From: Dyadobacter sp. CY312
Lineage (GTDB): Bacteria > Bacteroidota > Bacteroidia > Cytophagales > Spirosomataceae
Direction of reading: 5' to 3'
Assembly: GCF_021390535.1 (NCBI RefSeq)
Contig: NZ_JAJUXG010000014.1
Span: 1-64,000 of the forward strand
Length of the DNA stretch: 64,000 nt
The notes under the pieces were generated by a model. That model worked only from the letters and a program-made list of their open reading frames with translations, searched no databases and was not told the DNA's origin. This document shows, piece by piece, positions 53,189 to 62,684 of the stretch. Positions within the stretch are counted from its first letter, which is position 1; every line of letters begins with the position of its first letter. The position numbers were made by a program, and so were the translations under genes.

Positions 53189-53968
53189 CTAATTTTCTTT
53201 CATGAATATATTTGCGATCGATTTTAAACAATCCATTAACTGCTCCGACCGGTTCCCGAGAATACGTACCAACAATCCCGATACCGGTGCAGCAGTAATA
53301 CCGAAGATAATGTTATCCTGTTTTTCCAAATATTCCGTTGCCCTCAGCACAACAACACTTTGATCAAATTTCTCATTTAACAGCATCAAGCTTGCCTGAT
53401 GGGAAAACCCCTCCAGAAGTCCAATGCCGGAAAGTGCAATGGAAGCAGGTGTAAGGCAGATATTCTCTTTGATGATCAGTTTTCCGTCGTAAACGACCTC
53501 TGTAACGGCGTGGTATTTTTCGTACATAAAAACTTCTCCATTCAGCTTACGCCCACAGGTCACAATTTCTCCCCACACCAATCTGCATCCTGACGCCAGG
53601 TGAATTTTATTCCTGGTAGTAAAGATTGAGTTCGCCTGGGGTACGACCGGATGCGGCAAATAAACAAATGAAGAGCCCTTTTCCATAACGACCGTCATGG
53701 ACTGACTTGCACCTGTTTTCATACTGAACAACCTTTGGTAGGATTGTGTCTGAAAAAGCAGGTGTCCCCCCTCCCCGATCTCAATCCTGATTTCATAGGC
53801 ATCTCCGTCCAAAATCCCCGGCGAAGAACTCATTTGCATCACGTGCAGGCACCGCTCCATCCTATTTTCTGTAATATCGGCCAATTTGAAAGGAGGAGAA
53901 AAATAGCTCTTTTTCAAATACGTGACATTTTCCCGTAAGGCAACCTGTATATGCAAACGGGCATTCAT
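53189..53968 (-). CDS. ureD: Urease accessory protein UreD
   Basis: A 259-residue scaffold that binds apo-urease together with UreF and UreG during nickel insertion. Visible features are the N-terminal strand region (HIQVALRENVTYLKKSYFSP), FQTQSYQRLFSMKTG, VYLPHPVVPQANSIF and CRLVWGEIVTCGRKLNGE, all typical of UreD. It overlaps ureG by 4 bp and is followed by the nickel transporter gene 3 bp on. Confidence 0.93.
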   Translation of the reverse strand: MNARLHIQVALRENVTYLKKSYFSPPFKLADITENRMERCLHVMQMSSSPGILDGDAYEIRIEIGEGGHLLFQTQSYQRLFSMKTGASQSMTVVMEKGSSFVYLPHPVVPQANSIFTTRNKIHLASGCRLVWGEIVTCGRKLNGEVFMYEKYHAVTEVVYDGKLIIKENICLTPASIALSGIGLLEGFSHQASLMLLNEKFDQSVVVLRATEYLEKQDNIIFGITAAPVSGLLVRILGNRSEQLMDCLKSIANIFMKEN

Positions 53969-54600
53969 CGTAACAATGCCGGTTCTTCCAGCGCTTCACA
54001 CAAGGCATATTTTTTGATCCAGTTGATGACCGTATCAAGCCCTTGCAAACTCATCAGGTTGGTAAAAACAAAGGGTTGCCCGTTTCTCATTTTTCGTGAG
54101 TCACGCTCCATGACATCCAAATCAGCGTGTACATAGGGTGCAAGATCAATTTTATTAATCACCAGCAAATCACTACGGGTGATTCCTGGCCCACCTTTTC
54201 TTGGAATCTTGTCTCCCTCGGCCACATCAATGACAAAAATGCTGACGTCCGCCAGATCCGGACTAAAAGTAGCCGACAAGTTATCACCTCCACTTTCTAT
54301 GAAAATAATTTCGATGTCGGGAAAACGTGCCGCCATTTCCTCAACTGCTTCCAGGTTCATGCTTGCATCTTCCCGGATCGCTGTATGTGGACACCCACCA
54401 GTTTCCACACCGATGATCCTCTCTGGCGGCAGGAGGCTGTTTTGCGTCAGAAATGCCGCATCCTCTTTGGTATAAATATCGTTTGTAATAACCCCAACGC
54501 TATACTCAGCAGCCATTTGCCGTGTCAGGCGTTCGATCAGGGCGGTTTTCCCGGATCCAACCGGCCCGGCCACACCAATTTTTATATAGTTCCGTTCCAT
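53965..54600 (-). CDS. ureG: Urease accessory GTPase UreG
   Basis: A 211-residue SIMIBI-class GTPase that delivers nickel to urease. The P-loop is GVAGPVGSGKTALIERL (about 9-25). GVETGGCPHTAIREDASMN contains the CPH nickel-binding motif. ESGGDNLSATFSP and VINKIDLAPYV are the switch and guanine-specificity motifs. Located between ureF and ureD. Confidence 0.97.
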   Translation of the reverse strand: MERNYIKIGVAGPVGSGKTALIERLTRQMAAEYSVGVITNDIYTKEDAAFLTQNSLLPPERIIGVETGGCPHTAIREDASMNLEAVEEMAARFPDIEIIFIESGGDNLSATFSPDLADVSIFVIDVAEGDKIPRKGGPGITRSDLLVINKIDLAPYVHADLDVMERDSRKMRNGQPFVFTNLMSLQGLDTVINWIKKYALCEALEEPALLR

Positions 54601-54697
54601 ATTTTAATATTTGTACAGGCCATCAGGCCTTTGTAAGACTTCCGTAACCCACCTTCCATTGCCTCTTTCGATATACCGTCTCCGTCCCAAATGTGCC

Positions 54698-55378
54698 TCA
54701 AGACATATAAAGCCTTGAATATAAACTTTCATGCTGAATACACCTGATATCAAACCCGGGGCAGCAAAGGCCAAGCATATCTTTATCGGGTATTATGGAT
54801 TCCTCCACCAGTTGGTTTATTGTCGTATGCAATGAAAATAGTATTTCCTGCCCGTCCTGCTGGCCCAGCGGAATAAGCTTCACACAATTCGTTACAAAAC
54901 CAACAGCAGTATTGTAATACAGTCCGGTCAGCATTTCTCTTTTTGGAATTTTCAAGACAAATGCATACAGTCCAAAAATGATGCAATAATGCCCAAATGC
55001 TTTCTTTAGCCGGATATCGGTCTGGTACGTCTCAGTGAGTTCATTGTTGCATAAAGGCTGAAAAACCCTCATCAAACGGTTTCCCAACTTGTGACTCGCC
55101 TCCCGGATTTCCCTTGGTAATTTAAGCGCTGAGCACTCCTCATCCAGTCCTAAAATTTCCTGATAATCACCTTGTTCGGCAGCGTCGTAGGCAAGCGAAG
55201 CAAAAGCGGCATCACTGTACTTAAAATTCCGGGACAACATTTGATTGATGAAATCCTTAGCTGTCTTCAGATCTTTCACCACACCCGCCTGCACGTAAGT
55301 TTCCAGACCCGACGAATGCGCATAACCGCCGATCGGTAAGGTGGGGTCGCTAAGCTGCAATAAACTAAGTAAATGCAT
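54698..55378 (-). CDS. ureF: Urease accessory protein UreF
   Basis: A 226-residue all-helical protein that bridges UreD and UreG. LLQLSDPTLPIGGYAHSSGL near the N-terminus and AAFASLAYDAAEQGDYQEI are typical. The frame begins with TTG at 55384; the ATG at 55378 is used here. The gap to ureG is 97 bp, longer than the other gaps in the cluster. Confidence 0.94.
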   Translation of the reverse strand: MHLLSLLQLSDPTLPIGGYAHSSGLETYVQAGVVKDLKTAKDFINQMLSRNFKYSDAAFASLAYDAAEQGDYQEILGLDEECSALKLPREIREASHKLGNRLMRVFQPLCNNELTETYQTDIRLKKAFGHYCIIFGLYAFVLKIPKREMLTGLYYNTAVGFVTNCVKLIPLGQQDGQEILFSLHTTINQLVEESIIPDKDMLGLCCPGFDIRCIQHESLYSRLYMS

Positions 55379-55400
55379 ATTCAAGGATGCGGTGCATGTT

Positions 55401-55907
55401 TTAAACAGAAGGACCGGCCAATTGCATAATCTTCGAAAACAAACTTGTCGTTCCCTGATCTCCGTGTGGCGAAACGGTCGTTTTCAAAGGCTGTAAAAGT
55501 CTACGGTTTTCTCTCAGTACCGGATACCCCTGAGCGGTCAACAACCGAAACAGAGGGGCTTCAAACGGAACAAGCAAGCAGTTATTCTCAAAAAATAACG
55601 GCAAATGTTTATTGCCGATTTCGTAACACAGCGAGGCTGTTTCAAAAATAGTTACCGGCTTCACGATGATACAGTCACAGGCCACAATATCCACGGCAAT
55701 AACTTGAGACATATCTTCAAAGAGTATATCTCTCTGTGTGATTTCTGGTGATTCAGACAAAAACCTGAGAGTTACTTCCTTTCCAGACAACGTCCTTTTA
55801 TGAAGAATTCGCTTCCGGGTTTCGTACCATTCCATCGGCAACCAGTCCACATGCCTCCCTGCCAGATCAAAGTCGCTCAAATTTCCAAGCTTCTCCTTTA
55901 CGGTCAT
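55401..55907 (-). CDS. ureE: Urease accessory nickel chaperone UreE
   Basis: A 168-residue protein with the UreE peptide-binding N-domain (VDWLPMEWYETRKRILHKRT) and metal domain. YEIGNKHLPLFF holds the conserved His that binds nickel at the dimer interface. The His-rich tail seen in Klebsiella UreE is absent; only one His occurs near the end (SPHGDQ). It lies 18 bp after ureC. Confidence 0.9.
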   Translation of the reverse strand: MTVKEKLGNLSDFDLAGRHVDWLPMEWYETRKRILHKRTLSGKEVTLRFLSESPEITQRDILFEDMSQVIAVDIVACDCIIVKPVTIFETASLCYEIGNKHLPLFFENNCLLVPFEAPLFRLLTAQGYPVLRENRRLLQPLKTTVSPHGDQGTTSLFSKIMQLAGPSV

Positions 55908-55925
55908 AATTTTCAGTTTGTGATT

Positions 55926-57662
55926 CTAAAACAAAAAATAGCGCTGCGCGAGTGACGCCACAGCAATCGGTTCGCATGTGATATGCTCACCATCCACTCG
56001 CACTTCGTAATTTTCAGGATTGACATCGATCTGAGGAGTGGCGTCATTGTGGACCAGATCCTTTTTTGAAATTTTGCGACAGTTTTTGACAGGTAGAATC
56101 ATTTTTTGTAGCCCGTACTGCTGTACCACATTTTTATCAAGTGAAAGCTGAGACACGAATGTTGCACAAGTATTAAACAGCGCTTTTCCATAAGCCCCAA
56201 ACATGTGGCGGTAAATCACAGGCTGGGGTGTTGGTATGGATGCATTTGGATCACCCATCCTGCTACCGATAATCATCCCCCCTTTTATGATCATCTCCGG
56301 TTTTACTGCAAAAAAGGCCGGTTTCCATAAAACAATATCGGCCATTTTTCCGTGTTCGATTGAGCCAACGTATTCAGAAATCCCATGCGTAATGGCTGGG
56401 TTGATGGTATATTTGGCCACATACCTCTTAGCCCGGAAATTGTCGTTTTCGTTGCCCTCATCTTCTGGCAAAAAACCCCTCTGCTTTTTCATCTTGTCAG
56501 CCGTTTGCCATGTCCTGATGATCACCTCACTCACCCGGCCCATCGCCTGGGAATCGGAACTCATCATGCTGAAGACTCCCATATCATGCAGAATATCTTC
56601 CGCGGCTATGGTTTCAGGACGGATTCTGGAATCGGCGAAAGAAACGTCCTCGGGTACCGATTTATCCAGGTGGTGACAGACCATAAGCATATCCAGATGT
56701 TCGTCAATCGTGTTAACCGTAAATGGACGAGTCGGATTTGTAGAAGAAGGAAGAATATGCGGATACATGGCGGCCTTGATAATATCAGGCGCATGCCCTC
56801 CGCCCGCTCCTTCGGTATGATACGTGTGTATAACCCGTCCATCTATGGCAGCTAAGGTACTTTCCAGAAATCCCGATTCATTTAAAGTATCTGTGTGTAT
56901 AGCTACCTGAATATCGTGTTTATCTGCCATTTTCAGAGATGCATCGATCACGGCTGGGGTAGCTCCCCAGTCCTCATGAATTTTCAGACCAATACCACCC
57001 GCTTCGATCTGTTCTTCCAATGGCGGCAACGAAGCACAATTACCTTTTCCCAAAAATCCGAGGTTCATGGGAAACGCCTCAGCCGACTCCATCATCTTCC
57101 GGATATTCCAGGCGCCCGGAGTAACAGTAGTCGCATTGGTACCATCCGCAGGACCCGTTCCGCCACCGATCATCGTCGTTATCCCGCTGAAAAGGGCGTG
57201 GTCGATTTGTTGGGGGCAGATAAAATGAATGTGGGTATCGATGCCGCCTGCCGTGGCGATCAGGCCCGCTCCTCCATGTACCTCGGTGGAAGCACCAATG
57301 ATCATGTTGGGTGAAATTCCGTCGGTCGTGTCAGGATTACCCGCTTTGCCAACACCAACAATCTTCCCGTCCCTGATCCCTATATCCGCCTTCACAATTC
57401 CCCAGTGATCGATGATGATCACACTCGTTATAACGAAATCCAGAACTCCCTCAGCGCGTACCGCGGTACCAGACTGGGCCATGCCATCCCGAATGGTTTT
57501 CCCGCCACCAAATTTAGATTCTTCGCCGTAGCCCACCTCACCCCCGATCGCCAGATCTTTCTCGATCTCGATGATGATGTCTGTATCGCCAAGGCGCACT
57601 TTGTCGCCAACGGTTGGCCCGTACATATTGGCATATTTGATCCGGCTGATTGAGAAACTCAT
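55926..57662 (-). CDS. ureC: Urease alpha subunit
   Basis: The catalytic subunit (578 residues) of the nickel enzyme hydrolysing urea to ammonia and carbamate. All active-site residues of Klebsiella urease are found at a constant offset of +10: His144 and His146 (GIDTHIHF), carbamylated Lys227 (GIGLKIHEDWG), His256, His282, flap Cys329-His330 (MLMVCHHLD) and Asp370. It overlaps ureB by 4 bp. Confidence 0.98.
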   Translation of the reverse strand: MSFSISRIKYANMYGPTVGDKVRLGDTDIIIEIEKDLAIGGEVGYGEESKFGGGKTIRDGMAQSGTAVRAEGVLDFVITSVIIIDHWGIVKADIGIRDGKIVGVGKAGNPDTTDGISPNMIIGASTEVHGGAGLIATAGGIDTHIHFICPQQIDHALFSGITTMIGGGTGPADGTNATTVTPGAWNIRKMMESAEAFPMNLGFLGKGNCASLPPLEEQIEAGGIGLKIHEDWGATPAVIDASLKMADKHDIQVAIHTDTLNESGFLESTLAAIDGRVIHTYHTEGAGGGHAPDIIKAAMYPHILPSSTNPTRPFTVNTIDEHLDMLMVCHHLDKSVPEDVSFADSRIRPETIAAEDILHDMGVFSMMSSDSQAMGRVSEVIIRTWQTADKMKKQRGFLPEDEGNENDNFRAKRYVAKYTINPAITHGISEYVGSIEHGKMADIVLWKPAFFAVKPEMIIKGGMIIGSRMGDPNASIPTPQPVIYRHMFGAYGKALFNTCATFVSQLSLDKNVVQQYGLQKMILPVKNCRKISKKDLVHNDATPQIDVNPENYEVRVDGEHITCEPIAVASLAQRYFLF

Positions 57663-58027
57663 TGTTTAATATTTTTAAAGCTTTGGGCGCTTGCCTTTTC
57701 AAGTGCGGCTTCTTTACCGCCAGACAGCTCACCATCTATCAAATTATTAAATCCGAAGATCTTCCCGCCGCCGCTGATTTCCACAAGCATGACATCCTTT
57801 TCCTCCCCCGGTTCAAACCTGACGGCCGTTCCCGAAGCAATATTCAATCGCATTCCGTACGCTTTTCCTCGGTTGAAAGCAAGTTGCTTGTTTGTCTCAA
57901 AAAAGTGAAAATGGGAACCAACCTGGACCGGCCGGTCACCTGTGTTGACAACCGTGATGTAATCGGTCCGCTTACCGACATTGGCGACGATATCGTCCTT
58001 TGCAAGTATATATTCTCCTGGTACCAT
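57659..58027 (-). CDS. ureB: Urease beta subunit
   Basis: A 122-residue beta subunit. The core VNTGDRPVQVGSHFHFFETN and RGKAYGMRLNIASGTAVRFE are family signatures. A 20-residue tail after GFNNLIDGELSG is slightly longer than in Klebsiella. ATG at 58027; 12 bp after ureA. Confidence 0.97.
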   Translation of the reverse strand: MVPGEYILAKDDIVANVGKRTDYITVVNTGDRPVQVGSHFHFFETNKQLAFNRGKAYGMRLNIASGTAVRFEPGEEKDVMLVEISGGGKIFGFNNLIDGELSGGKEAALEKASAQSFKNIKQ

Positions 58028-58039
58028 GATTAAGGCTTT

Positions 58040-58342
58040 TTAGCGGATTGGATTGTGAACAGTGACCAGTTTGGTCCCATCAGGAAAAGTAGCTTCGATC
58101 TGAATATCATGAATCATTTCCGGAACCCCTTCCATCACGTCCTCGCGAAGTAAGATCGTGGCTCCATACTGCATCAGTTCAGCCACGGACTTGCCATCTC
58201 GCGCTGCCTCTTGTAAACGGCTGCTTATCAATGCTATGCTTTCCGGATAGTTCAGTTTCAGCCCTCTGGCTTTTCGCTTTTCAGCCAGCTCACCGGCTAA
58301 AAATAACAAAAGCTTTTCCTGCTCGCGTGGAGATAGATGCAT
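58040..58342 (-). CDS. ureA: Urease gamma subunit
   Basis: With the ATG at 58342 the product is 100 residues, the standard length, starting MHLSPREQEKLLLFLAGELA. Other features are LNYPESIALIS, GATILLREDVMEGVPEMIHD and the C-terminal VTVHNPIR. The frame extends upstream to 58387 but adds residues not found in the family. It is the first of the ure genes, about 125 bp past the end of the response regulator gene, so it may have its own promoter. Confidence 0.97.
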   Translation of the reverse strand: MHLSPREQEKLLLFLAGELAEKRKARGLKLNYPESIALISSRLQEAARDGKSVAELMQYGATILLREDVMEGVPEMIHDIQIEATFPDGTKLVTVHNPIR

Positions 58343-58466
58343 CAGTGACTTTGATCTGGTTAATAATGGACAATCTATTTGAAGCAAACTTTGACAGCAA
58401 AACCTAAGTATTCACTACGTACGTAAATATAAAGATCAATCCGGTGTCAAACAATTTTTTTGTGTT

Positions 58467-59126
58467 TCATGATAACATAAATGAGCTGCGGGCATTTTCA
58501 ACGGCCTCCTCAATTGTGCCAACCTGAAACTTCCGTAGAATATTTAACCGATGGGCTTCAATCGTCCGGATGCTGATTCCGAGCGATTCGGCAATTTCTT
58601 TATTTGTAACGCCCTGATGAATCATTCTGATGATCTGTTGTTCACGCTTCGACAGTGAGATTTCCGACGAGGTCGACTGTGTTTCGGTAGACGCATTTCT
58701 TTGCTCGTGGTATTTCCGTACAAGCGTGTCAGTGACCTCGCCAATAAAATAGAAATGACCGTTGTGCACGGTACGAATGGCATGCAGAAAAATTTTGTTA
58801 CTCGTATCTTTCAAAATATAGCCACTAGCGCCCATATCCAGGGCGGTCAGGACATAATCCGGATTATCAAATAAGCTGAAGAACAATAACTTTGCCTTAT
58901 TGTTGTCCTTTAACACTGACTTTCCGGTATCCAACCCGCCAATTCCCGGCATACGAATATCCATGATGATGACGTCCACGTGGGTTTTGGCAAGAAATGA
59001 AATGGCATCCTCCCCCATGGAGGCTTCACCGATCACTTCCATATCTGATTCGTTGTTGATCAACTGTTTCAGTCCATTACGGAAAATTTCGTGGTCATCT
59101 ACCAGAAAGACAGCTATTTTTTTCAT
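58467..59126 (-). CDS. LuxR/NarL-family response regulator
   Basis: A 219-residue regulator. The receiver domain (1-125) has the acidic pair near VDDHEIF, the phosphoacceptor Asp in DVIIMDIRMPG (about 56) and Lys in GYILKDTS. The C-terminal HTH (about 155-215) reads LSKREQQIIRMIHQGVTNKE and IAESLGISIRTIEAHRLNIL. It is the partner of the histidine kinase 45 bp upstream and likely controls the urea transporter and urease genes around it. Confidence 0.9.
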   Translation of the reverse strand: MKKIAVFLVDDHEIFRNGLKQLINNESDMEVIGEASMGEDAISFLAKTHVDVIIMDIRMPGIGGLDTGKSVLKDNNKAKLLFFSLFDNPDYVLTALDMGASGYILKDTSNKIFLHAIRTVHNGHFYFIGEVTDTLVRKYHEQRNASTETQSTSSEISLSKREQQIIRMIHQGVTNKEIAESLGISIRTIEAHRLNILRKFQVGTIEEAVENARSSFMLS

Positions 59127-59171
59127 AAAGAATGTTTGCTAAACCTAGTTTGATGGAATGTTTGGTTAATG

Positions 59172-61013
59172 TTATTTGACATTATTCTTACGCAAAGGCA
59201 ACTCCAGTTGAACTGTTGTTCCATTTCCGGGCTCAGAACTAATGTTAATGACACTGTTAAGCAAGTCTGCCCGTTCTTTCATACCCCTCAGCCCATGTGC
59301 TTTCGGAAATTTCTCCCGGGAGTAAATGTATTGGCTATCAAAATAAAACCCCTTGCCATTATCCTGTATGATCATATTTAAAAATTCAATGTCATTGTCT
59401 ACGTGTATTTCTATGGTTTTGGCCTGAGAATGCTTGATCGCATTATTCAACGCTTCCTGCAAAATGCGAAAGACACCGATTTCAACCTCACGAGGAAGCG
59501 AATCCACCTGAATATTTTCCTCCAGATGAAAGGTAATGGAACTGGCAGTTTCGCGACAGGTTTTTACAAGTTCACGAATAGCCGACCGAAGACCAAAATC
59601 CTCCAAAACGCTTGGAAGCAAATCTGCACATATCCGTTTTGTTTCAAAAATGATGCTGCTCAGCAACTCATTTACTTTTAGTATTTCGGGGTCTTTGTGC
59701 TCCATCCGATCATCGACCTGTTCCAACTTCATTCGAAGGCTGGTGAGCATCTGCCCGATCCCATCGTGAATTTCGGCAGCGACACGCTCCCGTTCTTTTT
59801 CCTGGCCCGTGATGATTGAAAGCGACCGGATATGTTGTTCCGTTTCTTTTCTGTGCATTTTTTCGTCGGTCAGAAGCCACAATTCGTTCTCTGTGTTCTT
59901 CCGTTTCGTGATGTCGTTAGACACCACCAGATATTGGTATAAATCACCATAGTTATCAATAATTGGCATCATCGTGACGTCCAGCCAAAACCCCGAACCG
60001 TCGGAAGCCGTATCGAAAACTTCACCCTGCCACACTTCGATCTTCCGCTCCGGATTACGTATATGCTGATAAATGATGCTTTCATCTCCTCCGTGGTTGT
60101 TGTAAAACAATGGCCGCCCTTTCAGTTCGGATAGGTTATATTTGGTCACATAACAGTATCTGTCATTTGCGTAAATGATGTTTCCATCGCGATCCGTTTT
60201 TACAAGATAGGTTGCCTTTTCAAGCGCATAGTTTGTCTCCCGAAGCTCCTTGTGCGATTTTTCAATAGATTTACTGCTTTCCTGCAATTGCTCCGCAAGC
60301 TTTTTAGAACGGTTCTCTGAATCTATTAACCCAGTCATGGTTTGACGGATCCTGACGGATAAGGGAAAAAAGATAAGCGCCGCTTCCAGCAGAAGCGTAA
60401 ACAAGACTACGCCGAGAAGGATGTATTCTATTTCCTTGAGCGTCCTCACTTTTTGTCGCCAGAAACGATCGTAATCAAACACGATAAGCTCCATGCCTAA
60501 AAGATACGATTTTTCATACTCGAGGATCTTTTTCACATAAGGCTTAATGTTCACCGAGTCGGTGGACTGCTTCTTTTCCATTTCCACCATCATACTATTG
60601 GCCGCCGTCAGTATTTCATGATAGGGCTCCTTCACCATATCATACATCATTGCAATCTCCTTCCGGTTATTTGGGGGTAAATTAAGAAATGAATTCCCTC
60701 CTATCAGCGCTTCATGCGCCTTTTGCCATTGCTTGAGCGTGTTGACAAATTCTTTCTGATTTGAACCCAGATCTCTGCCCGACTCAATAAGAAGCGCCGT
60801 CTTGCTTAACGTCTGGCTGTACGTACGAAGCCGCCCTGCATAATTGATGATATGCGAATCGTCGCGTTGGTCGGTCAGATATCTTTGAATAAGTATCTGG
60901 CTTAAAATAGAAATAACGGCTACAATCAGAAGCGCGGATGCATACAGCCAGGTAAAGTAAAGAAAGGTCTTTCTCTCCTGCGTCTCGATCTGAACGGGTT
61001 CTTTTTTGAACAT
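59172..61013 (-). CDS. Sensor histidine kinase with PilJ-like sensor and PAS domains (NarX-like)
   Basis: A 613-residue membrane kinase. Membrane helix 1 is at about 17-38, an extracytoplasmic PilJ/NarX-like four-helix sensor at about 40-200 (NYAGRLRTYSQTLSKTALLI), helix 2 at about 205-225, a coiled coil, a PAS domain (about 270-390, TDRDGNIIYANDRYCYVTKY), HisKA_3 with the phosphoacceptor His in VAAEIHDGIGQMLTSL, and HATPase (DNGKGF, HGLRGMKERADLL). The frame opens at 61139, but the ATG at 61013 (MFKKEPVQIE) gives a normal N-terminus. The PilJ-type sensor suggests a small anion or nitrogen compound; urea is possible from the context. Confidence 0.86.
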   Translation of the reverse strand: MFKKEPVQIETQERKTFLYFTWLYASALLIVAVISILSQILIQRYLTDQRDDSHIINYAGRLRTYSQTLSKTALLIESGRDLGSNQKEFVNTLKQWQKAHEALIGGNSFLNLPPNNRKEIAMMYDMVKEPYHEILTAANSMMVEMEKKQSTDSVNIKPYVKKILEYEKSYLLGMELIVFDYDRFWRQKVRTLKEIEYILLGVVLFTLLLEAALIFFPLSVRIRQTMTGLIDSENRSKKLAEQLQESSKSIEKSHKELRETNYALEKATYLVKTDRDGNIIYANDRYCYVTKYNLSELKGRPLFYNNHGGDESIIYQHIRNPERKIEVWQGEVFDTASDGSGFWLDVTMMPIIDNYGDLYQYLVVSNDITKRKNTENELWLLTDEKMHRKETEQHIRSLSIITGQEKERERVAAEIHDGIGQMLTSLRMKLEQVDDRMEHKDPEILKVNELLSSIIFETKRICADLLPSVLEDFGLRSAIRELVKTCRETASSITFHLEENIQVDSLPREVEIGVFRILQEALNNAIKHSQAKTIEIHVDNDIEFLNMIIQDNGKGFYFDSQYIYSREKFPKAHGLRGMKERADLLNSVINISSEPGNGTTVQLELPLRKNNVK

Positions 61014-61164
61014 ACCTGAATAATTCTGTAATGTAATGTTCTTTTTAAGAAGCCTTGCGCCTCTCGTACCTTCGGGTAAATATACGTAGGTATGAAAGTA
61101 AAATGCCAAAGTGGGGCTATAATATCTGCACCCGGACAAACCGTATTAATTTCCCTGCAAAAAA

Positions 61165-61875
61165 TTATAACGAAATATGATTTTGTAGTTCTTCGAGACT
61201 CATTTCCTCGGAGCTGCCTTCCGAAACCACCGCGCCACGGTTCATGAAATAGAAATAATCCGTAACCGGCCGGGCAAAATCAATTTTTTGTTCGACAAGT
61301 AAAACCGATATTCCCTGATCCTTGGCCAGCTTTTTAAGTATCTGCCCGATCTCCTGCGAGATGGATGGCTGAATGCCTTCGGTGGGCTCGTCAAGTAAGA
61401 GCAGCGAAGGCCTGCCGGTCAGTGCACGGGCAATGGCTAATTGCTGTTGTTGTCCTCCGCTCAAATTTCCACCCAAACGGTTTCTAAAATCCTTCAGTAT
61501 CGGAAACATGGTATAAATTTCGTCCTCCGGGATTTTGGCCTTTCGGTCGGTTAAAGCTTCAAGGCCCAATTTAAGGTTCTCATAAACCGTTAGTTTGGGG
61601 ATAATTTCCCTGCCCTGAGGCACATATGCAATACCCATTCTCGACTTCCTGAATGGCGGCATATTCGTAACATCCTCGCCTTTGTACGTAATGGTACCAG
61701 ACTTGGGCGCAACGATACCCATGATCGTTTTTAATAACGTGGTTTTTCCTACGCCATTTCTCCCCATCACAGTCGTGACCGTGCCCTTTTTGACCACCAG
61801 CGAAGTACCCCACAAAATAGTACTTTGACCATATGCGGAAGTAAGAGAATTGATTTTCAAAATTGATTGGCTCAT
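61165..61875 (-). CDS. urtE: Urea ABC transporter ATP-binding protein UrtE
   Basis: A 236-residue ABC ATPase. Walker A is GRNGVGKTT (about 38-46), the signature LSGGQQQQLAIARAL, Walker B LLLLDEPTEGIQ. YVPQGREIIPKLTVYENL, with the GREI variant typical of UrtE rather than LivF, supports urea. It powers uptake with UrtD and the UrtB/UrtC permeases. Last gene of the urt operon, 3 bp after urtD. Confidence 0.9.
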   Translation of the reverse strand: MSQSILKINSLTSAYGQSTILWGTSLVVKKGTVTTVMGRNGVGKTTLLKTIMGIVAPKSGTITYKGEDVTNMPPFRKSRMGIAYVPQGREIIPKLTVYENLKLGLEALTDRKAKIPEDEIYTMFPILKDFRNRLGGNLSGGQQQQLAIARALTGRPSLLLLDEPTEGIQPSISQEIGQILKKLAKDQGISVLLVEQKIDFARPVTDYFYFMNRGAVVSEGSSEEMSLEELQNHISL

Positions 61876-61878
61876 GAT

Positions 61879-62634
61879 TCAGAAGTTTTCAAGTTGTACA
61901 TTGGCCCGTCCCAAATAACTGTCTATCACACGCTGGTCATTTCGAACCTCATCAAAGGTCCCATCTACCAGCAGCTTTCCTCTCACCAGCACGGTCACCA
62001 GTTCCTTTGCAATCTGCTCCACAAATTTCATATCGTGTTCAATAACAATGATGCCATGGTGCTTTGACAATTGCAGGAGCAGCTCTCCGGTCTTTTCCGT
62101 TTCTTCGTCTGACATTCCCGCCGCAGGCTCATCTATCAGCATCAACTTGGGGTCCTGTAATACCACAATGGCAATTTCAAGCCATTGCTTCTGACCGTGT
62201 GATAGCTCTCCGGCCATCTTTTTCATTTCTCGGATCAACCCAACCTTACCAGCCACCTCCCGAATTCTTGAGTCAATCTCATCGGTTTGTTTGAAAAACA
62301 AAGAAGCGAAAATACCCTTCTGCATTTTGTAGGCAAGCAGCATATTGTCATAAACCGTCAGACTTGGAAAAACGGAGGGCTTTTGAAACTTCCTCCCAAT
62401 ACCAAGATTGGCGATCTCTACTTCTGTTTTTCCCAGAACGGGCACTCCGTTGTATAACACTTCGCCTGCATCTGGCCTGGTCTTACCGCACAGGATATCC
62501 AGAAAGGTAGACTTCCCGGCTCCGTTCGGTCCGATGATCACCCGCAGTTCCTTATCACGCAGGTTGAAATGGCTCAGATTCAAAGCATGAACACCTCCAA
62601 AGGACACTGAAAGCTGTTTAACCGTAAGTAGCAT
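61879..62634 (-). CDS. urtD: Urea ABC transporter ATP-binding protein UrtD
   Basis: A 251-residue ABC ATPase. Walker A IGPNGAGKSTFLDILCGKTR, signature ELSHGQKQWLEIAIVVLQDP and Walker B LMLIDEPAAGMS. The LSHGQKQWLEI form of the signature is characteristic of UrtD. NLGIGRKFQKPSVFPSLTVY also matches. Partner of UrtE. Confidence 0.92.
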   Translation of the reverse strand: MLLTVKQLSVSFGGVHALNLSHFNLRDKELRVIIGPNGAGKSTFLDILCGKTRPDAGEVLYNGVPVLGKTEVEIANLGIGRKFQKPSVFPSLTVYDNMLLAYKMQKGIFASLFFKQTDEIDSRIREVAGKVGLIREMKKMAGELSHGQKQWLEIAIVVLQDPKLMLIDEPAAGMSDEETEKTGELLLQLSKHHGIIVIEHDMKFVEQIAKELVTVLVRGKLLVDGTFDEVRNDQRVIDSYLGRANVQLENF

Positions 62635-62684
62635 ATTTTAAGCAGTTTAAGGTTCATATAATATCGTAACAAATGACATTTGTT